DNA of 64,000 nucleotides from Geobacteraceae bacterium (lineage in GTDB: Bacteria; Desulfobacterota; Desulfuromonadia; Geobacterales; Pseudopelobacteraceae), in the NCBI GenBank assembly GCA_016720395.1, contig JADKKR010000001.1, positions 124,001-188,000 of the forward strand, written 5' to 3'. The notes under the pieces are model-generated. The model was not told where the DNA came from and made no database searches. It worked only from the letters and a program-made list of their open reading frames with translations. The translations under genes and the position numbers were made by a program. Of the stretch, positions 16,551 to 27,749 are shown one piece after another (position 1 is the first letter of the stretch; every line of letters begins with the position of its first letter).

Positions 16551-16693
16551 TCATCTTCCCGGCCGGAAAATGAGCTTCGGCACAGGCCTGTCCGTCATAA
16601 CGGGCTGCAGCCCTGCGTTCGGGAAAATGTGATCGGAACCGCTTTGCATTTGCTCCCCGGTGGATAACATGTTATAGTTTTCCAGCACCTGAG

Positions 16694-16721
16694 CCACAGG
16701 GTACAACCCTGTGGTTTTTTT
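16694..16721 (+). terminator. Rho-independent terminator or leader attenuator
   Basis: Perfect 8-bp stem CCACAGGG / CCCTGTGG, 5-base loop, T7 tail. It lies 29 bp upstream of the next start codon, after a possible TTTGCT-17 bp-TTATAG promoter, so it may attenuate the 16750 gene rather than end the previous one. A near-identical stem occurs at 30485-30509. Confidence 0.7.
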
Positions 16722-16749
16722 ATTGGGCCGGTCAACAAGGGAGAACACC

Positions 16750-17187
16750 ATGAATACAAAATTATCAGCCGGGAACACTATCGAAACACGCTGTACCCGC
16801 TGCAACGGTGTATTGAATCATACGATCGTCGCCATGGTCGCTGAGAAGATCGTGCGCGTGGAGTGCAGCACCTGCCACGGCGTCCACGCCTATCACCCGG
16901 TAAAAGTCCCCAAAGAACCGGCAGCCGCCAAGGGTACCCAGAAAAAAGCGGTGCCCTCCCGTACGTCCAAAGCCGATCCGGAAGCCGCTGCACGCGCCGA
17001 ATGGCAGGCACTGCAGACGGGCATGGATGCGACGCAGGCGATACCCTACGACATGAACCGGGTTTACCGTGTAAAGAGCCTTCTGTCCCACCCGAATTTC
17101 GGGCTCGGCATCGTTCAGCTGGTCATCCAGCCGAACAAGATCGATGTCCTGTTTCAGAACGGAAAAAAACGACTTCGCTGCGGATAA
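16750..17187 (+). CDS. Small zinc-ribbon protein of unknown function
   Basis: A 145-residue protein with two CxxC knuckles (CTRC at 15-18 and CSTC at 39-42), an Ala/Lys-rich middle and a C-terminal globular part ending VIQPNKIDVLFQNGKKRLRCG, which looks like a small beta domain. No family name was recognised with confidence. AAGGGAG precedes ATG 16750. It lies 75 bp upstream of the RIO kinase in the same direction and may share its transcript. Confidence 0.65.
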   Translation: MNTKLSAGNTIETRCTRCNGVLNHTIVAMVAEKIVRVECSTCHGVHAYHPVKVPKEPAAAKGTQKKAVPSRTSKADPEAAARAEWQALQTGMDATQAIPYDMNRVYRVKSLLSHPNFGLGIVQLVIQPNKIDVLFQNGKKRLRCG

Positions 17188-17262
17188 CCGACACACACCT
17201 GACCTGTTCGGAACCACCTGGATGCCCACCGGAATCGCTTCCCGACAGGATACGAGAACCTT

Positions 17263-18111
17263 ATGAAAATGCCGATAAAATTCGAAGTGCTGGCCCAGAA
17301 CGGACTCGTCGACGAAGTCGTCTGCCAGCTTATGAGCGGCAAGGAGGCCGAGGTCTTCGTCGTCCGGTCCAGGGGGGAGTTGCGCTGCGCCAAGGTATAC
17401 AAGGACGCCGACCACCGCAGCTTCAGTTCACAGACCCGTTACCAGGAAGGGCGCAAGGTAAAGAACAGCCGTCAGGCACGTGCCATGGGAAAACACTCGA
17501 AATTCGGCAGGAAAGAACAGGAGGGGGCCTGGCAGAACGCCGAGGTGGATGCCCTGCGACGCCTTGCTGCTGTTGGAGTTCGCGTTCCGCAGGTCTTCAG
17601 CTATTCCGAGGGGATTCTGCTGATGGAACTTGTGGTCGACGAGCAGGGCAACAACGCCCCCCGGCTCAACGATGTCCGGCTGACCGGGGAGCAGGCCCGT
17701 AACTATCACCGCCTGCTGATCGCCCAGATCGTTTTGATGCTCTGTGCCGGGCTCGTCCATGGAGACCTCTCCGAGTACAATGTGCTCGTCGGCAGAGACG
17801 GGCTGGTCATCATCGATCTGCCGCAGGCCATCGACGCCGCCGGCAACAACAATGCAGCCGCCATGTTTGTGCGGGATGTAGCCAACATGACCGCCTACTT
17901 CGGCCGCTTCGCGCCCGAACTCCTGGAGACCGACTACGGCAGGGAAATATGGAAACTGTATGCCACCGGCCAGCTCACGCCCGAAGCCATACTGACCGGC
18001 AGCTTTGAACAGAGCACTGTTCCTGCCGACGTGCGCGGCGTCATGCGGGAGGTCGACGCTGCACGGCGCTGGCATGAGCTCACCATTGGAAACGCACAGA
18101 AAAAGCTTTGA
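17263..18111 (+). CDS. RIO-type serine protein kinase
   Basis: The 282-residue protein carries RIO kinase signatures: the nucleotide loop MSGKEAEVFVVRS, a Lys in LRCAKVYKD, the hinge LLMELV, the catalytic HGDLSEYNVLV and the metal loop IIDLPQAID. RIO kinases lack the substrate-binding loops of classic kinases. In archaea and eukaryotes they act in ribosome maturation; the bacterial branch is poorly understood. Confidence 0.85.
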   Translation: MKMPIKFEVLAQNGLVDEVVCQLMSGKEAEVFVVRSRGELRCAKVYKDADHRSFSSQTRYQEGRKVKNSRQARAMGKHSKFGRKEQEGAWQNAEVDALRRLAAVGVRVPQVFSYSEGILLMELVVDEQGNNAPRLNDVRLTGEQARNYHRLLIAQIVLMLCAGLVHGDLSEYNVLVGRDGLVIIDLPQAIDAAGNNNAAAMFVRDVANMTAYFGRFAPELLETDYGREIWKLYATGQLTPEAILTGSFEQSTVPADVRGVMREVDAARRWHELTIGNAQKKL

Positions 18112-18131
18112 CGGCGACAACCGGCTCAGAC

Positions 18132-18154
18132 AGCCTGCCTGGGGACAGGCTTTT
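18132..18154 (+). terminator. Possible weak terminator after the RIO kinase
   Basis: AGCCTG / CAGGCT stem with an 8-base loop and a TTT tail, about 20 bp after the stop. The stem is only 6 bp. Confidence 0.4.
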
Positions 18155-18311
18155 CAGCTGAAACAGGGCCCTGATCCGTATACCGTCGGAAGTTTCCTTG
18201 CAGATTGCCTTCCGGCTCAAAACCGTATATTTTTTTATACCACAGACAACGTACTGAACGAAAACGATTGCCGGCACCACCAGAGCGCCGAGGCAACAGA
18301 AGGAAGCACGC

Positions 18312-20819
18312 ATGGTCCACAGAAGAAAGCGCACCAAGATCACGTCACCCGGCTTGACGGAACTCCCCCATCTGCCGCTTGATGTTCCCGGACTGATACA
18401 CGATTACCGCCACTATTTCACGTACAGCCTCGGCCAGAATAAATACTGCTATTCGGTCAATTATTTTTACAAGGCACTTGCGATGACCGTTCGAGACCGC
18501 CTGATGGACCGCTGGAGGAGAACCCGTTACTCCTACATCGAGTCCCATTGCAAACGGGGCTATTACCTGTCGCTGGAGTTCCTGATGGGCCGGACTCTCG
18601 GTAATGCCATGCTGAACCTCGGCATTACCGATGCAGCCGGGCAGGCCATGCAGCAGCTGGGCATCAACCTTGAAGAGCTGGCCGACTCAGAGATCGATGC
18701 CGGGCTCGGCAACGGCGGTCTCGGACGCCTGGCGGCCTGCTTCCTGGACAGCTGCGCCACCCTGCAGCTGCCGGTCATGGGGTATGGAATCCGCTATGAA
18801 TACGGGATGTTCCGCCAGCGCATCGTTGACGGGCACCAGATAGAGGAGCCCGATCACTGGCTGCGGGACGGCAACCCCTGGGAGCAGGAACGGCCGGAAT
18901 TCATCCAGCGGGTACGTTTCGGAGGGCGCACCGAGCACTACCGCTCGGATACCGGAGAACAGCGCGTCCGATGGGTCGACAGCCGGGATGTCCTGGCGGT
19001 GCCCTACGACATCCCGATCCCGGGGTATCGCAACGGCACGGTCAACACTCTGAGACTCTGGAAGGCCGCTGCCACGGATGCCTTCGATCTGGGCGAGTTC
19101 AACGCCGGTGGATATGCCGAATCGGTGGCCACCAAGAACGAAGCCGAAAACATCACCATGGTGCTGTACCCCAACGATGCCAGCGAGAACGGCAAGGTGC
19201 TCCGCCTGCGCCAGCAGTATTTCCTGGCTTCGGCCAGCCTGCAGGATGTCATCGACCGCTGGGTGATGGTTCGCAAAGGGGACTTCAGCGAGTTCGCCGC
19301 CAACAACTGCTTCCAGCTCAATGACACCCACCCGAGCTGCGCCGTGCCCGAACTGATGCGCATCCTGATGGACGACCAGTGCATGGGATGGGACCAGGCC
19401 TGGGAGATCACCTGCCGGACGATGGCCTACACCAACCACACCCTGCTTCCCGAAGCACTGGAAAAATGGCCGCTGCCACTCTTCGGTCAGCTTCTTCCCC
19501 GTATCCTGGAGATCATCCTGGAGATCAATGCCCGTTTCATGTCGGAAGTCTCCAGCCGCTGGCCCGGGGATAACGAGCGCATGCGGCGCATGTCGATTAT
19601 CGAGGAGGGCGCCGTCCCGCAGATACGCATGGCCTATCTGGCAATCGTGGGAAGCTTCTCCGTCAACGGCGTCGCCGCCCTGCACTCGCAGTTGCTGATC
19701 CAGGGCCTGTTCCGCGACTTTTATGAACTCTGGCCGCACAAGTTCAACAACAAGACCAACGGGGTTACCCCTCGCCGCTGGATTGCCCACTGCAATCCCG
19801 GCCTGAGCAGCCTGGTAAGTGAAACGATCGGCACCGGCTGGATATCTGACCTTCAGCTGATCAGCAGGATCGCCGGGCGCGCCGATGAGCCCGCCTTCCG
19901 GGAGCGCTGGCATGACATCAAACAGGCCAATAAAGAGCGCCTGTCACTCCTGGTTGAGAAGATATGCGGCGTGACCTTCAACCCGGAAGGGCTGTTCGAT
20001 GTACAGGTCAAGCGGATCCATGAGTACAAGCGCCAACTGCTCAACATCCTGCATGTCATCCATCTCTATGACCGCATCAAGCGCGGTGACACGGCCGGCT
20101 GGACCAACCGCTGTGTACTGATCGGTGGAAAAGCCGCCCCCGGCTATGCCATGGCGAAGCTGATCATCAAGCTGATCAACAACGTGGCTGCCGTTGTCAA
20201 CGCCGACCCCGCCGTCGGCGACCGGCTCAAGGTGGCCTTCCTCCCCAACTACAGCGTGACCGCCATGGAGATCATCTGCCCCGGCACCGATCTCTCGGAA
20301 CAGCTCTCCACGGCCGGCAAGGAAGCCTCCGGCACCGGAAATATGAAGTTCATGATGAACGGCGCCATCACCATCGGCACCCTGGATGGTGCAAATATCG
20401 AAATCCGCGAGGAGGTCGGCGAGGATAACTTCTTCATGTTCGGTCTGACCAGCGAGCAGGTGGAGGAACTGCGCGGCAACTATGACCCCTGTGCGATCAT
20501 CAGCCGCGACGACGAATTGCAGAAGGTCATGAGCCTTCTGCGCTGCGGCCACTTCAACCTGTTCGAGACCGGCCTCTTCGACCCGATCATCAACGCCGTC
20601 TGCAGCCCCCACGACCCGTGGATGGTCGCGGCGGATTTCCGCAGTTTCGTCGACGCCCAGAAGCGGGTGGCAGCGGCATATCAGGATCGCGAAGGCTGGA
20701 CCCGCATGAGCATCCTCAACACCGCCTGCAGCGGCAAGTTCTCCACGGACCGGACGATCAGCGATTACAACGAGGAGATCTGGCACCTGAAACCGATGCC
20801 GGTCGAAGGCGGAGAATAA
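18312..20819 (+). CDS. glgP: Glycogen/alpha-glucan phosphorylase
   Basis: This 835-residue enzyme releases glucose-1-phosphate from alpha-1,4-glucans using pyridoxal phosphate. Family landmarks are YYLSLEFLMGRTLGNAM and GLGNGGLGRLAACFLDS near the N terminus, TNHTLLPEALEKWP in the middle and the PLP-lysine region EASGTGNMKFMMNGA. Length is normal for the family. A strong terminator follows at 20868. The 200-bp gap upstream holds an AT-rich stretch but no gene. Confidence 0.96.
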   Translation: MVHRRKRTKITSPGLTELPHLPLDVPGLIHDYRHYFTYSLGQNKYCYSVNYFYKALAMTVRDRLMDRWRRTRYSYIESHCKRGYYLSLEFLMGRTLGNAMLNLGITDAAGQAMQQLGINLEELADSEIDAGLGNGGLGRLAACFLDSCATLQLPVMGYGIRYEYGMFRQRIVDGHQIEEPDHWLRDGNPWEQERPEFIQRVRFGGRTEHYRSDTGEQRVRWVDSRDVLAVPYDIPIPGYRNGTVNTLRLWKAAATDAFDLGEFNAGGYAESVATKNEAENITMVLYPNDASENGKVLRLRQQYFLASASLQDVIDRWVMVRKGDFSEFAANNCFQLNDTHPSCAVPELMRILMDDQCMGWDQAWEITCRTMAYTNHTLLPEALEKWPLPLFGQLLPRILEIILEINARFMSEVSSRWPGDNERMRRMSIIEEGAVPQIRMAYLAIVGSFSVNGVAALHSQLLIQGLFRDFYELWPHKFNNKTNGVTPRRWIAHCNPGLSSLVSETIGTGWISDLQLISRIAGRADEPAFRERWHDIKQANKERLSLLVEKICGVTFNPEGLFDVQVKRIHEYKRQLLNILHVIHLYDRIKRGDTAGWTNRCVLIGGKAAPGYAMAKLIIKLINNVAAVVNADPAVGDRLKVAFLPNYSVTAMEIICPGTDLSEQLSTAGKEASGTGNMKFMMNGAITIGTLDGANIEIREEVGEDNFFMFGLTSEQVEELRGNYDPCAIISRDDELQKVMSLLRCGHFNLFETGLFDPIINAVCSPHDPWMVAADFRSFVDAQKRVAAAYQDREGWTRMSILNTACSGKFSTDRTISDYNEEIWHLKPMPVEGGE

Positions 20820-20867
20820 TCCTTTCCCCCGCTAAGCGGCGCAGGAATACAAAACAGCAGCACTGCA

Positions 20868-20896
20868 GGGCCGGCTTTATGCCGGCCCTTACTTTA
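20868..20896 (+). terminator. Terminator after glgP
   Basis: Perfect 8-bp stem GGGCCGGC / GCCGGCCC (20868-20875, 20881-20888) with TTTAT loop and a short T-rich tail. Confidence 0.75.
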
Positions 20897-21015
20897 TCCC
20901 TCTACCGGCGATCTCGCCGGAGCCCTGCTCCCGGAAATGCGTTGACAGCCCTCATGCTGACAGTGTATGCCAACACAGGTTGCCGCACGTATCACCATCC
21001 GGGGGCTGTTCTGGC

Positions 21016-22257
21016 TTGCTTACCTTGATCCTCAAACGACTGCCTGTTTTCATGGTGCCTGCGGCAATCCTCGTTGCGACATGGTTTCTCGTTCCCCATA
21101 TAGCCGGCCTGCCGCCCGCCCGCCAGGAGCTTGCAGCCTTCGCCCCCTATATCGTGACCCTCCTGGGCATGTTCCTGGCCGTCCATTTCCATCGTGGCCG
21201 GCCCTTTATGGCCCTGCTCTTGCTGGCTCTCTTCTACTGGTGTTCCCGGTCGCTTCCTGCCGACGGACAGTTCGAACCCGCCCTCAACAAGGTCTATCAG
21301 GGCTTTGTCCTGCTGCTCCCCCTGAACCTGCTGCTGATCACCCTCATGCGTGAGCGGGGCGTTTTTTCCACTGCCGGGCGACTGCGTTTCGTTTTTCTGG
21401 CCCTGCAGGCGGCTGCGGTCATGTGGCTCTTCCGCTATCACTTTGCCGATCTTCTTCCCTACATCGCACGCAGTTACACTCGCCTGCCGCTCGTCAGCAG
21501 CCTGCTGATACCGCAACCGGCCATCGTGACCGGGAGCATATGCTTCGTCGGCATCTCGCTGCTGGCCCTGCGCCGGCAATCCCCCGTCGACAGCAGCATG
21601 CTTGGCGCGTTGGCGGCATTCTTCATTGCCTGCAACTGGCTGACTACCGCAGACATCCATTCCGCCTACTGTGCCGCCGGTGCATTGATCATCACCCTGG
21701 GTGTACTGCGGGATTCCTACAATATGGCCTTCCGCGACGACCTGACCGGCATCCCCTCGCGGCGCTCCCTTAACGAGAACCTGCAGGGGCTGGGCCGGAA
21801 TTATACCATCGCCATGCTTGATGTGGACCACTTCAAACGCTTCAACGACACCTACGGTCATGACGTGGGGGACCAGGTGCTGAAGATGGTGGCGCGCAGG
21901 ATGATGGATGTGGGTGGAGGTGGCAAGGCTTACCGGTACGGCGGAGAAGAGTTCACGATCCTCTTCTCCGGCCGCCGGGTTGAGGATGCTCTCCCCTATC
22001 TGGAGGAGTTGCGCACGTCGATAGCCGACTACCGCCTGGCCTTGCGTGCTGAAGAACGGCCGAAAGATTCACGGCAGGGCAAGGAGAAGCGCGGCTCTCG
22101 TGCCGGACGCGGCGAGGGTGCCTATGCCGCGGTAACGATCAGTATCGGCGTGGCCGAAAGCGGTAACAGCCTGAACAATGCGGCGGAGGTCATGAAGGCG
22201 GCCGACAAGGCGCTCTACAAAGCCAAGAACAGGGGGCGCAATCAGGTCTGCCGCTAG
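21016..22257 (+). CDS. Membrane-bound GGDEF diguanylate cyclase
   Basis: About 413 residues with seven or eight N-terminal membrane helices and a C-terminal GGDEF domain. The active site reads RYGGEEF, and the substrate-binding Asn and Asp are present in DHFKRFNDTYGHDVGD, which fits canonical cyclic di-GMP synthesis rather than the Ser-containing hybrid (cyclic GMP-AMP) variant known in Geobacter. No RxxD inhibitory site precedes GGEEF. The start is uncertain: TTG 21016 has GGGGG upstream, with TTG 20980 and ATG 21052 as alternatives. Confidence 0.85.
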   Translation: MLTLILKRLPVFMVPAAILVATWFLVPHIAGLPPARQELAAFAPYIVTLLGMFLAVHFHRGRPFMALLLLALFYWCSRSLPADGQFEPALNKVYQGFVLLLPLNLLLITLMRERGVFSTAGRLRFVFLALQAAAVMWLFRYHFADLLPYIARSYTRLPLVSSLLIPQPAIVTGSICFVGISLLALRRQSPVDSSMLGALAAFFIACNWLTTADIHSAYCAAGALIITLGVLRDSYNMAFRDDLTGIPSRRSLNENLQGLGRNYTIAMLDVDHFKRFNDTYGHDVGDQVLKMVARRMMDVGGGGKAYRYGGEEFTILFSGRRVEDALPYLEELRTSIADYRLALRAEERPKDSRQGKEKRGSRAGRGEGAYAAVTISIGVAESGNSLNNAAEVMKAADKALYKAKNRGRNQVCR

Positions 22258-22281
22258 CAGATGGTGACCTCAAAACAGCTA

Positions 22282-22301
22282 AGGCGACCAATCGGTCGCC
22301 T
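22282..22301. terminator. Dispersed hairpin between convergent genes
   Basis: AGGCGACC / GGTCGCCT, 8-bp perfect stem with AATC loop, T-run after it. Note the GACC/GGTC pair replacing GGCC/GGCC. It separates the diguanylate cyclase and dbpA. Confidence 0.75.
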
Positions 22302-22329
22302 GTTTCGTATCATCACTCCGGTTTCTGGA

Positions 22330-23724
<1,395 letters not shown>

Positions 23725-23739
23725 ATCACCGGTTGCCGC

Positions 23740-24126
23740 TTATACGAAACTGACGCTACTGGTCGCCTGTGCCACAACAAAGACCTTCTCGTTGTTGCTG
23801 TCAGGATCGGAAGGAAAGACAATAAAAAGATTCCTGCCGGGTGTGTACCCCTGGGTGTATCCCACCAGCGTTTCGCCGTCTTTGAAGTGGACCTTGATCT
23901 TCTTCCCCAGCCCCACCCGTTCGACATCGTCCTTTTCCTGGTATCCCGGATTCCCTTCGAAGCTTTTCACAAAATAGATCGACTTCAGATGAACTATTTC
24001 GATTTCATGCATCGTGCCGCTATCCTTGTCCTTCAGATGGAAAACGGCCTTGTTGGGAAACAGGTCTACCGTGGTGCCCCTCAGAATCTTACCATCACTA
24101 TAGCGAACTATGATCTGATTGTGCAT
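23740..24126 (-). CDS. DUF6982-like hypothetical protein
   Basis: A 128-residue beta-rich protein starting MHNQIIVRYSDGKILRGTT, with VFHLKDKDSG, HLKSIYFVKSFEGNPGYQEK and VHFKDGETLVGYTQGY, the pattern of the DUF6982 domain common in Geobacter. Function unknown. A GGAGGGC sequence lies just upstream of the ATG at 24126. Confidence 0.65.
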   Translation of the reverse strand: MHNQIIVRYSDGKILRGTTVDLFPNKAVFHLKDKDSGTMHEIEIVHLKSIYFVKSFEGNPGYQEKDDVERVGLGKKIKVHFKDGETLVGYTQGYTPGRNLFIVFPSDPDSNNEKVFVVAQATSSVSFV

Positions 24127-24184
24127 GCTGCCCTCCTTTCTAACGTGAGTACCCTGTTATAAGAAACAAGCGAACAGGCAGGCA

Positions 24185-26167
24185 TCAGGGCTGTCTGTCC
24201 GGGATCGACTGCAAACCTCCCGTATCCTGCGTGCCTTCCGATTCACCCTTCTCAACCGGTCCTGCATCTCCGCCATGCTTCGGGCAATACTCCATCGGCT
24301 CTGTTCCGGCGATGTAGACTTCGTCCTGTTTCTCAGGGCAGTTCACACCCGCCAGAAAGCCCGTAGCCGGGTCGATGGAGACTGCGACGACCGTATCCGG
24401 CCTCGTGAAATCGGCCCCCGATTTCCCGGCAACGGCCTTGCGCATGAAGCGTTCCCAGATCGGTGCGGCCACGGCACCACCGGTGAAGCCTTTTCCGCCA
24501 GGCCTGGGCTTGTCATAGCCCACCCATACGCCGGTGATGACCTGAGGTGAATATCCGACGAACCACGCGTCCCGATACTCATCGGTGGTACCTGTCTTGC
24601 CGGCGGCGAAGTGGGTCTGGCTGAATTTTTTGAGCCCCCTGGCGGTACCGTAAGTCAGCACGTCCTTCAGCATCCGGGTAGTGACATAGGCCGTGGCCGG
24701 TGCCAGAACCGGGGTGACTGCAGGGGGATTTTCGATCCATGTGCGACGTTTACTGTCATAGATACGGATGATAGTCCGTGCTTCAGGGCGGGTACCGCCG
24801 GTAGCCAGCGGTGTGTAGGCCAGTACCAGGTCGCTGAGGGTGACTTCATCCGTTCCCAGCGCCAGGGAGAGTCCGTTCTCCGCCCGCTGCGGAAGACGCA
24901 TCCTGGCGCTGAAATCAACAAAATAGGGGATCCCGATGGTTTCCAGCAGCTTAACCGTGATGACATTGTTAGAATAGGCCAGGGCCTGTCGCAGGGACAG
25001 GGAGCCGTACTGTTCCCGGCCATAGTTCAGAGGCCTCCAGACCTCGCCGTCACCTCTGTTATAGGACGCCGGAGTATCATCCCAGAGACTGCCGGCCGTG
25101 ATCCCCTTTTCCAGGGCTGCGGCATAGATAAGCGGCTTGATGGCAGAGCCCGGCTGGCGTTTTGCAGAAAAAGCGCGGTTATAGCCTGCCTGGGTAACAT
25201 CGACCCCGCCCACGGCGGCCAGGATATCACCCGTGGCAGGGTCCAGGCAGACCAGGGCCCCCTGCAGCTCGGGAGAGACCCTCCGGACCCCTTCGCGCAG
25301 CAGCTGCTCGGCCTGCTTCTGCAGCTCCAGGTCCAGGGCGGCGGTCACCTCAAGACCACCCTGCATTTCGACGGCATCCACGCCGTAGCGTTCAGTCAGT
25401 TTGTCGCGGACATGGGCCAGGTACTGCGGAGCCTGCCCCGGCTTGGTAACCGCCGGCGGACTGGAGCGCAGCTTCTGCCTTTGCAGTGAGCTGATCATCC
25501 CCAGGTCAACCATGCGTTTGAGGACGATGTCGCGACGCCCGGTAACATGGGCCGATTTCCCCAGGGGATTATAGCGCGACGGGTTCTTCTGCACACCGGC
25601 CAGCAGGGCGCATTCAGCCTCGTTCAATTCCTCCGGGTTCTTGTCGAAATAGAGGCGCGCCGCCTGCGCGATGCCCCAGGCACCGTTACCGTAATAGATC
25701 TCGTTGAAGTACATCTCCAGGATCTGCTGCTTGGTGAATTTCTCCTCGAACTCCATGGCCAGCCGGGCCTCGTCGATCTTCCGTTCGAAGGTCTTCTCAC
25801 TGTTCAGATACCTGTTCTTGATCAGCTGCTGGGTGATGGTCGACCCGCCTTCGGCCAGCCGCCCCTTGACAACATTCTTGACCATGGCCCGGGCGATGCC
25901 GCGCACGTCGATGCCGCCGTGCTCGTAAAAACGGGCGTCTTCAACGGCCACCACGGCCTTTTGCAGGAATGCGGGAATACGGTCGATGGTGACCCAGTAG
26001 CGCTTCTCCGGCAGGATCCGCCCGACAAACCGCCCGTGACTGTCAAAGACCTTGATGGAGGAATAGCCGGGTGCCAGCGGGGGGTAGGTGGCGAAGTTCT
26101 CCACGGCCTGCGCCGGGGAGGCCAGGCTCAGGAGCAGCAGGCATGCGATGAGAAAACGGCTGGCCAC
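24185..26167 (-). CDS. Class A penicillin-binding protein (PBP1A-like)
   Basis: This bifunctional peptidoglycan synthase is about 660 residues. The glycosyltransferase domain has VEDARFYEHGG and EGGSTITQQLIKN; the transpeptidase has the active-site SAIK (RQPGSAIKPL), SNN and KTGTT. The chosen GTG at 26167 gives a hydrophobic segment ending SPAQA, which could be a cleaved signal or an anchor, with AGGAG 11 bp upstream; a longer start at 26281 would add 38 unlikely residues. Confidence 0.88.
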   Translation of the reverse strand: MASRFLIACLLLLSLASPAQAVENFATYPPLAPGYSSIKVFDSHGRFVGRILPEKRYWVTIDRIPAFLQKAVVAVEDARFYEHGGIDVRGIARAMVKNVVKGRLAEGGSTITQQLIKNRYLNSEKTFERKIDEARLAMEFEEKFTKQQILEMYFNEIYYGNGAWGIAQAARLYFDKNPEELNEAECALLAGVQKNPSRYNPLGKSAHVTGRRDIVLKRMVDLGMISSLQRQKLRSSPPAVTKPGQAPQYLAHVRDKLTERYGVDAVEMQGGLEVTAALDLELQKQAEQLLREGVRRVSPELQGALVCLDPATGDILAAVGGVDVTQAGYNRAFSAKRQPGSAIKPLIYAAALEKGITAGSLWDDTPASYNRGDGEVWRPLNYGREQYGSLSLRQALAYSNNVITVKLLETIGIPYFVDFSARMRLPQRAENGLSLALGTDEVTLSDLVLAYTPLATGGTRPEARTIIRIYDSKRRTWIENPPAVTPVLAPATAYVTTRMLKDVLTYGTARGLKKFSQTHFAAGKTGTTDEYRDAWFVGYSPQVITGVWVGYDKPRPGGKGFTGGAVAAPIWERFMRKAVAGKSGADFTRPDTVVAVSIDPATGFLAGVNCPEKQDEVYIAGTEPMEYCPKHGGDAGPVEKGESEGTQDTGGLQSIPDRQP

Positions 26168-26231
26168 GGTAGTGTGCACTCCTTCAGAACTACGGTACGA
26201 TACAGGCAGTACAGTTTGCCTCCTGTGGGTA

Positions 26232-26257
26232 CGGAGGGCGGTCAGATCGGCCGCTTT
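26232..26257. repeat. Decayed copy of the dispersed hairpin
   Basis: GGGCGGTCAGATCGGCCGCTTTT keeps one arm and part of the other. It lies in the gap between the coiled-coil lipoprotein gene and the penicillin-binding protein. Confidence 0.4.
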
Positions 26258-26286
26258 TGTAATCGCACTGGACATACGCACTGCGC

Positions 26287-27456
26287 TTAATTAGCAATGC
26301 CGGTCACCTTCAGCTCCAGCTTCTCCAGCTGTACACGACCCTTCAGGCTGATGCGGTAGACCTTCCCGCCTTTCCATTCCTTCTCGAAGGACAGGCGCAC
26401 CGCGTCACGCCCCCTGCCCGGGGTCCCGTCGATGAAGAGTTCACCATTGCCGTAGTGAAGCGAAAGGGTGCGGGTTTCAGGTCCCGCTTTCAGCGACAGC
26501 TCCCTGCTTTCGCCGTCTGTCATGCGCAGCGTGGTGCGCTCCAGTAGCCGGCTCTGTCCATGCACCTTGATCTCCCCCGAGAGGAAAACGATCTCCACAC
26601 TGCGCGGGGCATGGTCCGCTGCCGGCGGAGCAGGCGGGCGTACCGGCGGCCTGACCGGCTCCTTATCACGGACGACCGCCGGCGGGGGCTTCGGTGTCTC
26701 ACGGTCCCGGACGATAACCGGAGGAGGCTTGGGGTGTTCCTTCTCCCTGATCACAACCGGTGGTTGCGGCTCAGGAATGACCACCAGGCGTACCGGTTCC
26801 CTCTCAAAACGATTGGAGCGGCCGTGGACCTCGACGGACAGGTCCACCCCGCGCAGCTCCAGCGCCCCGGTGATGCCGGTATCGGGATAAAGCCTGCCGC
26901 GTCCCCAGCTCTTGTCGTAGGAGAAGTGCGCGCCCTCCAGGGAAAGGGTTCCGCCGGCATAGGAAGCCGTCAGGTCCGGCACCCTCACCTTATGGCCGGT
27001 CACGTCGATCCTGCGGATCTCGCCTTCAGCAATCGTGAAGGTCAGCGGCTCGAAACGGTGCAGCCGGTCTCCTACCCTGATCCTGCCACCTTGCAGGCGA
27101 ACGCGGATCAATTGCCCGTAGGCACCATCTCCACGGTGGATCGCTTCGATGCGCTCACGCCGCTCATGCTCCAGCAATGCCTGGCGCGCCTGCGCACGCT
27201 CGCGTTCCATCGCCTCATGACGGGCCCGCTCTTCGGCGGCCTGGCGACGGGCCTGTTCCTCGATGGCCTGACGGCGTGCGCGTTCCTCGGCAGCCTGGCG
27301 GCGTGCCTGCTGGTCACGTTCATAGACGCGCATGGCCTCTATTCGCTCCGGCTCACTCATCCGGTCCCAGGTCTGCTGGGGTACGCCGTACATATAGGGT
27401 GTGCAGGCCGCAAGCATGAGCAGCAGTGTCAGACAGGTCAGGGACAGTTTTCTCAT
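26287..27456 (-). CDS. Coiled-coil, proline-rich lipoprotein of unknown function
   Basis: The 389-residue product starts MRKLSLTCLTLLLMLAAC, a lipoprotein signal. It then has an Arg/Glu/Ala-rich coiled coil (about 50-105, repeats of RRQAAEERA type), a beta-rich domain, a Pro/Val-rich linker with repeated KPPPVIVRDRE units (about 235-275) and a second beta-rich domain. The two beta domains share a pattern (FLSGEIKVHGQSRLL / RLQGGRIRVGDRLHRF) and may be duplicates. No family was recognised. Start chosen at 27456 after GGGAG. Confidence 0.65.
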   Translation of the reverse strand: MRKLSLTCLTLLLMLAACTPYMYGVPQQTWDRMSEPERIEAMRVYERDQQARRQAAEERARRQAIEEQARRQAAEERARHEAMERERAQARQALLEHERRERIEAIHRGDGAYGQLIRVRLQGGRIRVGDRLHRFEPLTFTIAEGEIRRIDVTGHKVRVPDLTASYAGGTLSLEGAHFSYDKSWGRGRLYPDTGITGALELRGVDLSVEVHGRSNRFEREPVRLVVIPEPQPPVVIREKEHPKPPPVIVRDRETPKPPPAVVRDKEPVRPPVRPPAPPAADHAPRSVEIVFLSGEIKVHGQSRLLERTTLRMTDGESRELSLKAGPETRTLSLHYGNGELFIDGTPGRGRDAVRLSFEKEWKGGKVYRISLKGRVQLEKLELKVTGIAN

Positions 27457-27533
27457 GGGGCATCTCCCGTAATAGGGTTCGTTGTCGTCGGGTTTTCCCG
27501 GCCCAGGCCGGGGCAATGCCGTTCCATAGCCGG

Positions 27534-27749
27534 CTAGCGGCGCGGCCTGTCCAGCAGCGGCAGGATAAACGTCTCGAAGGTGAGCCTCTGCCTGGCGGAC
27601 AGCAGGTCGATATCCCCTTCGTTATCAAGCAGATAGGTACCGACACCAATGACGGTTCTCGCCAGGTAACCGGTGCCGGCAACACCCGCTTCGATCTCGT
27701 CGGCCCGTTTATGGATCAGGGTGTTTAACTTGTCCAGGTCTACGTACAT
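27534..27749 (-). CDS. Small hypothetical protein, 71 residues
   Basis: MYVDLDKLNTLIHKRADEIEAG and following residues form a mostly helical small protein with no recognised domain. AGGAGA lies upstream of the ATG, which supports it being translated. It precedes the coiled-coil lipoprotein gene in the same direction. Confidence 0.55.
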   Translation of the reverse strand: MYVDLDKLNTLIHKRADEIEAGVAGTGYLARTVIGVGTYLLDNEGDIDLLSARQRLTFETFILPLLDRPRR

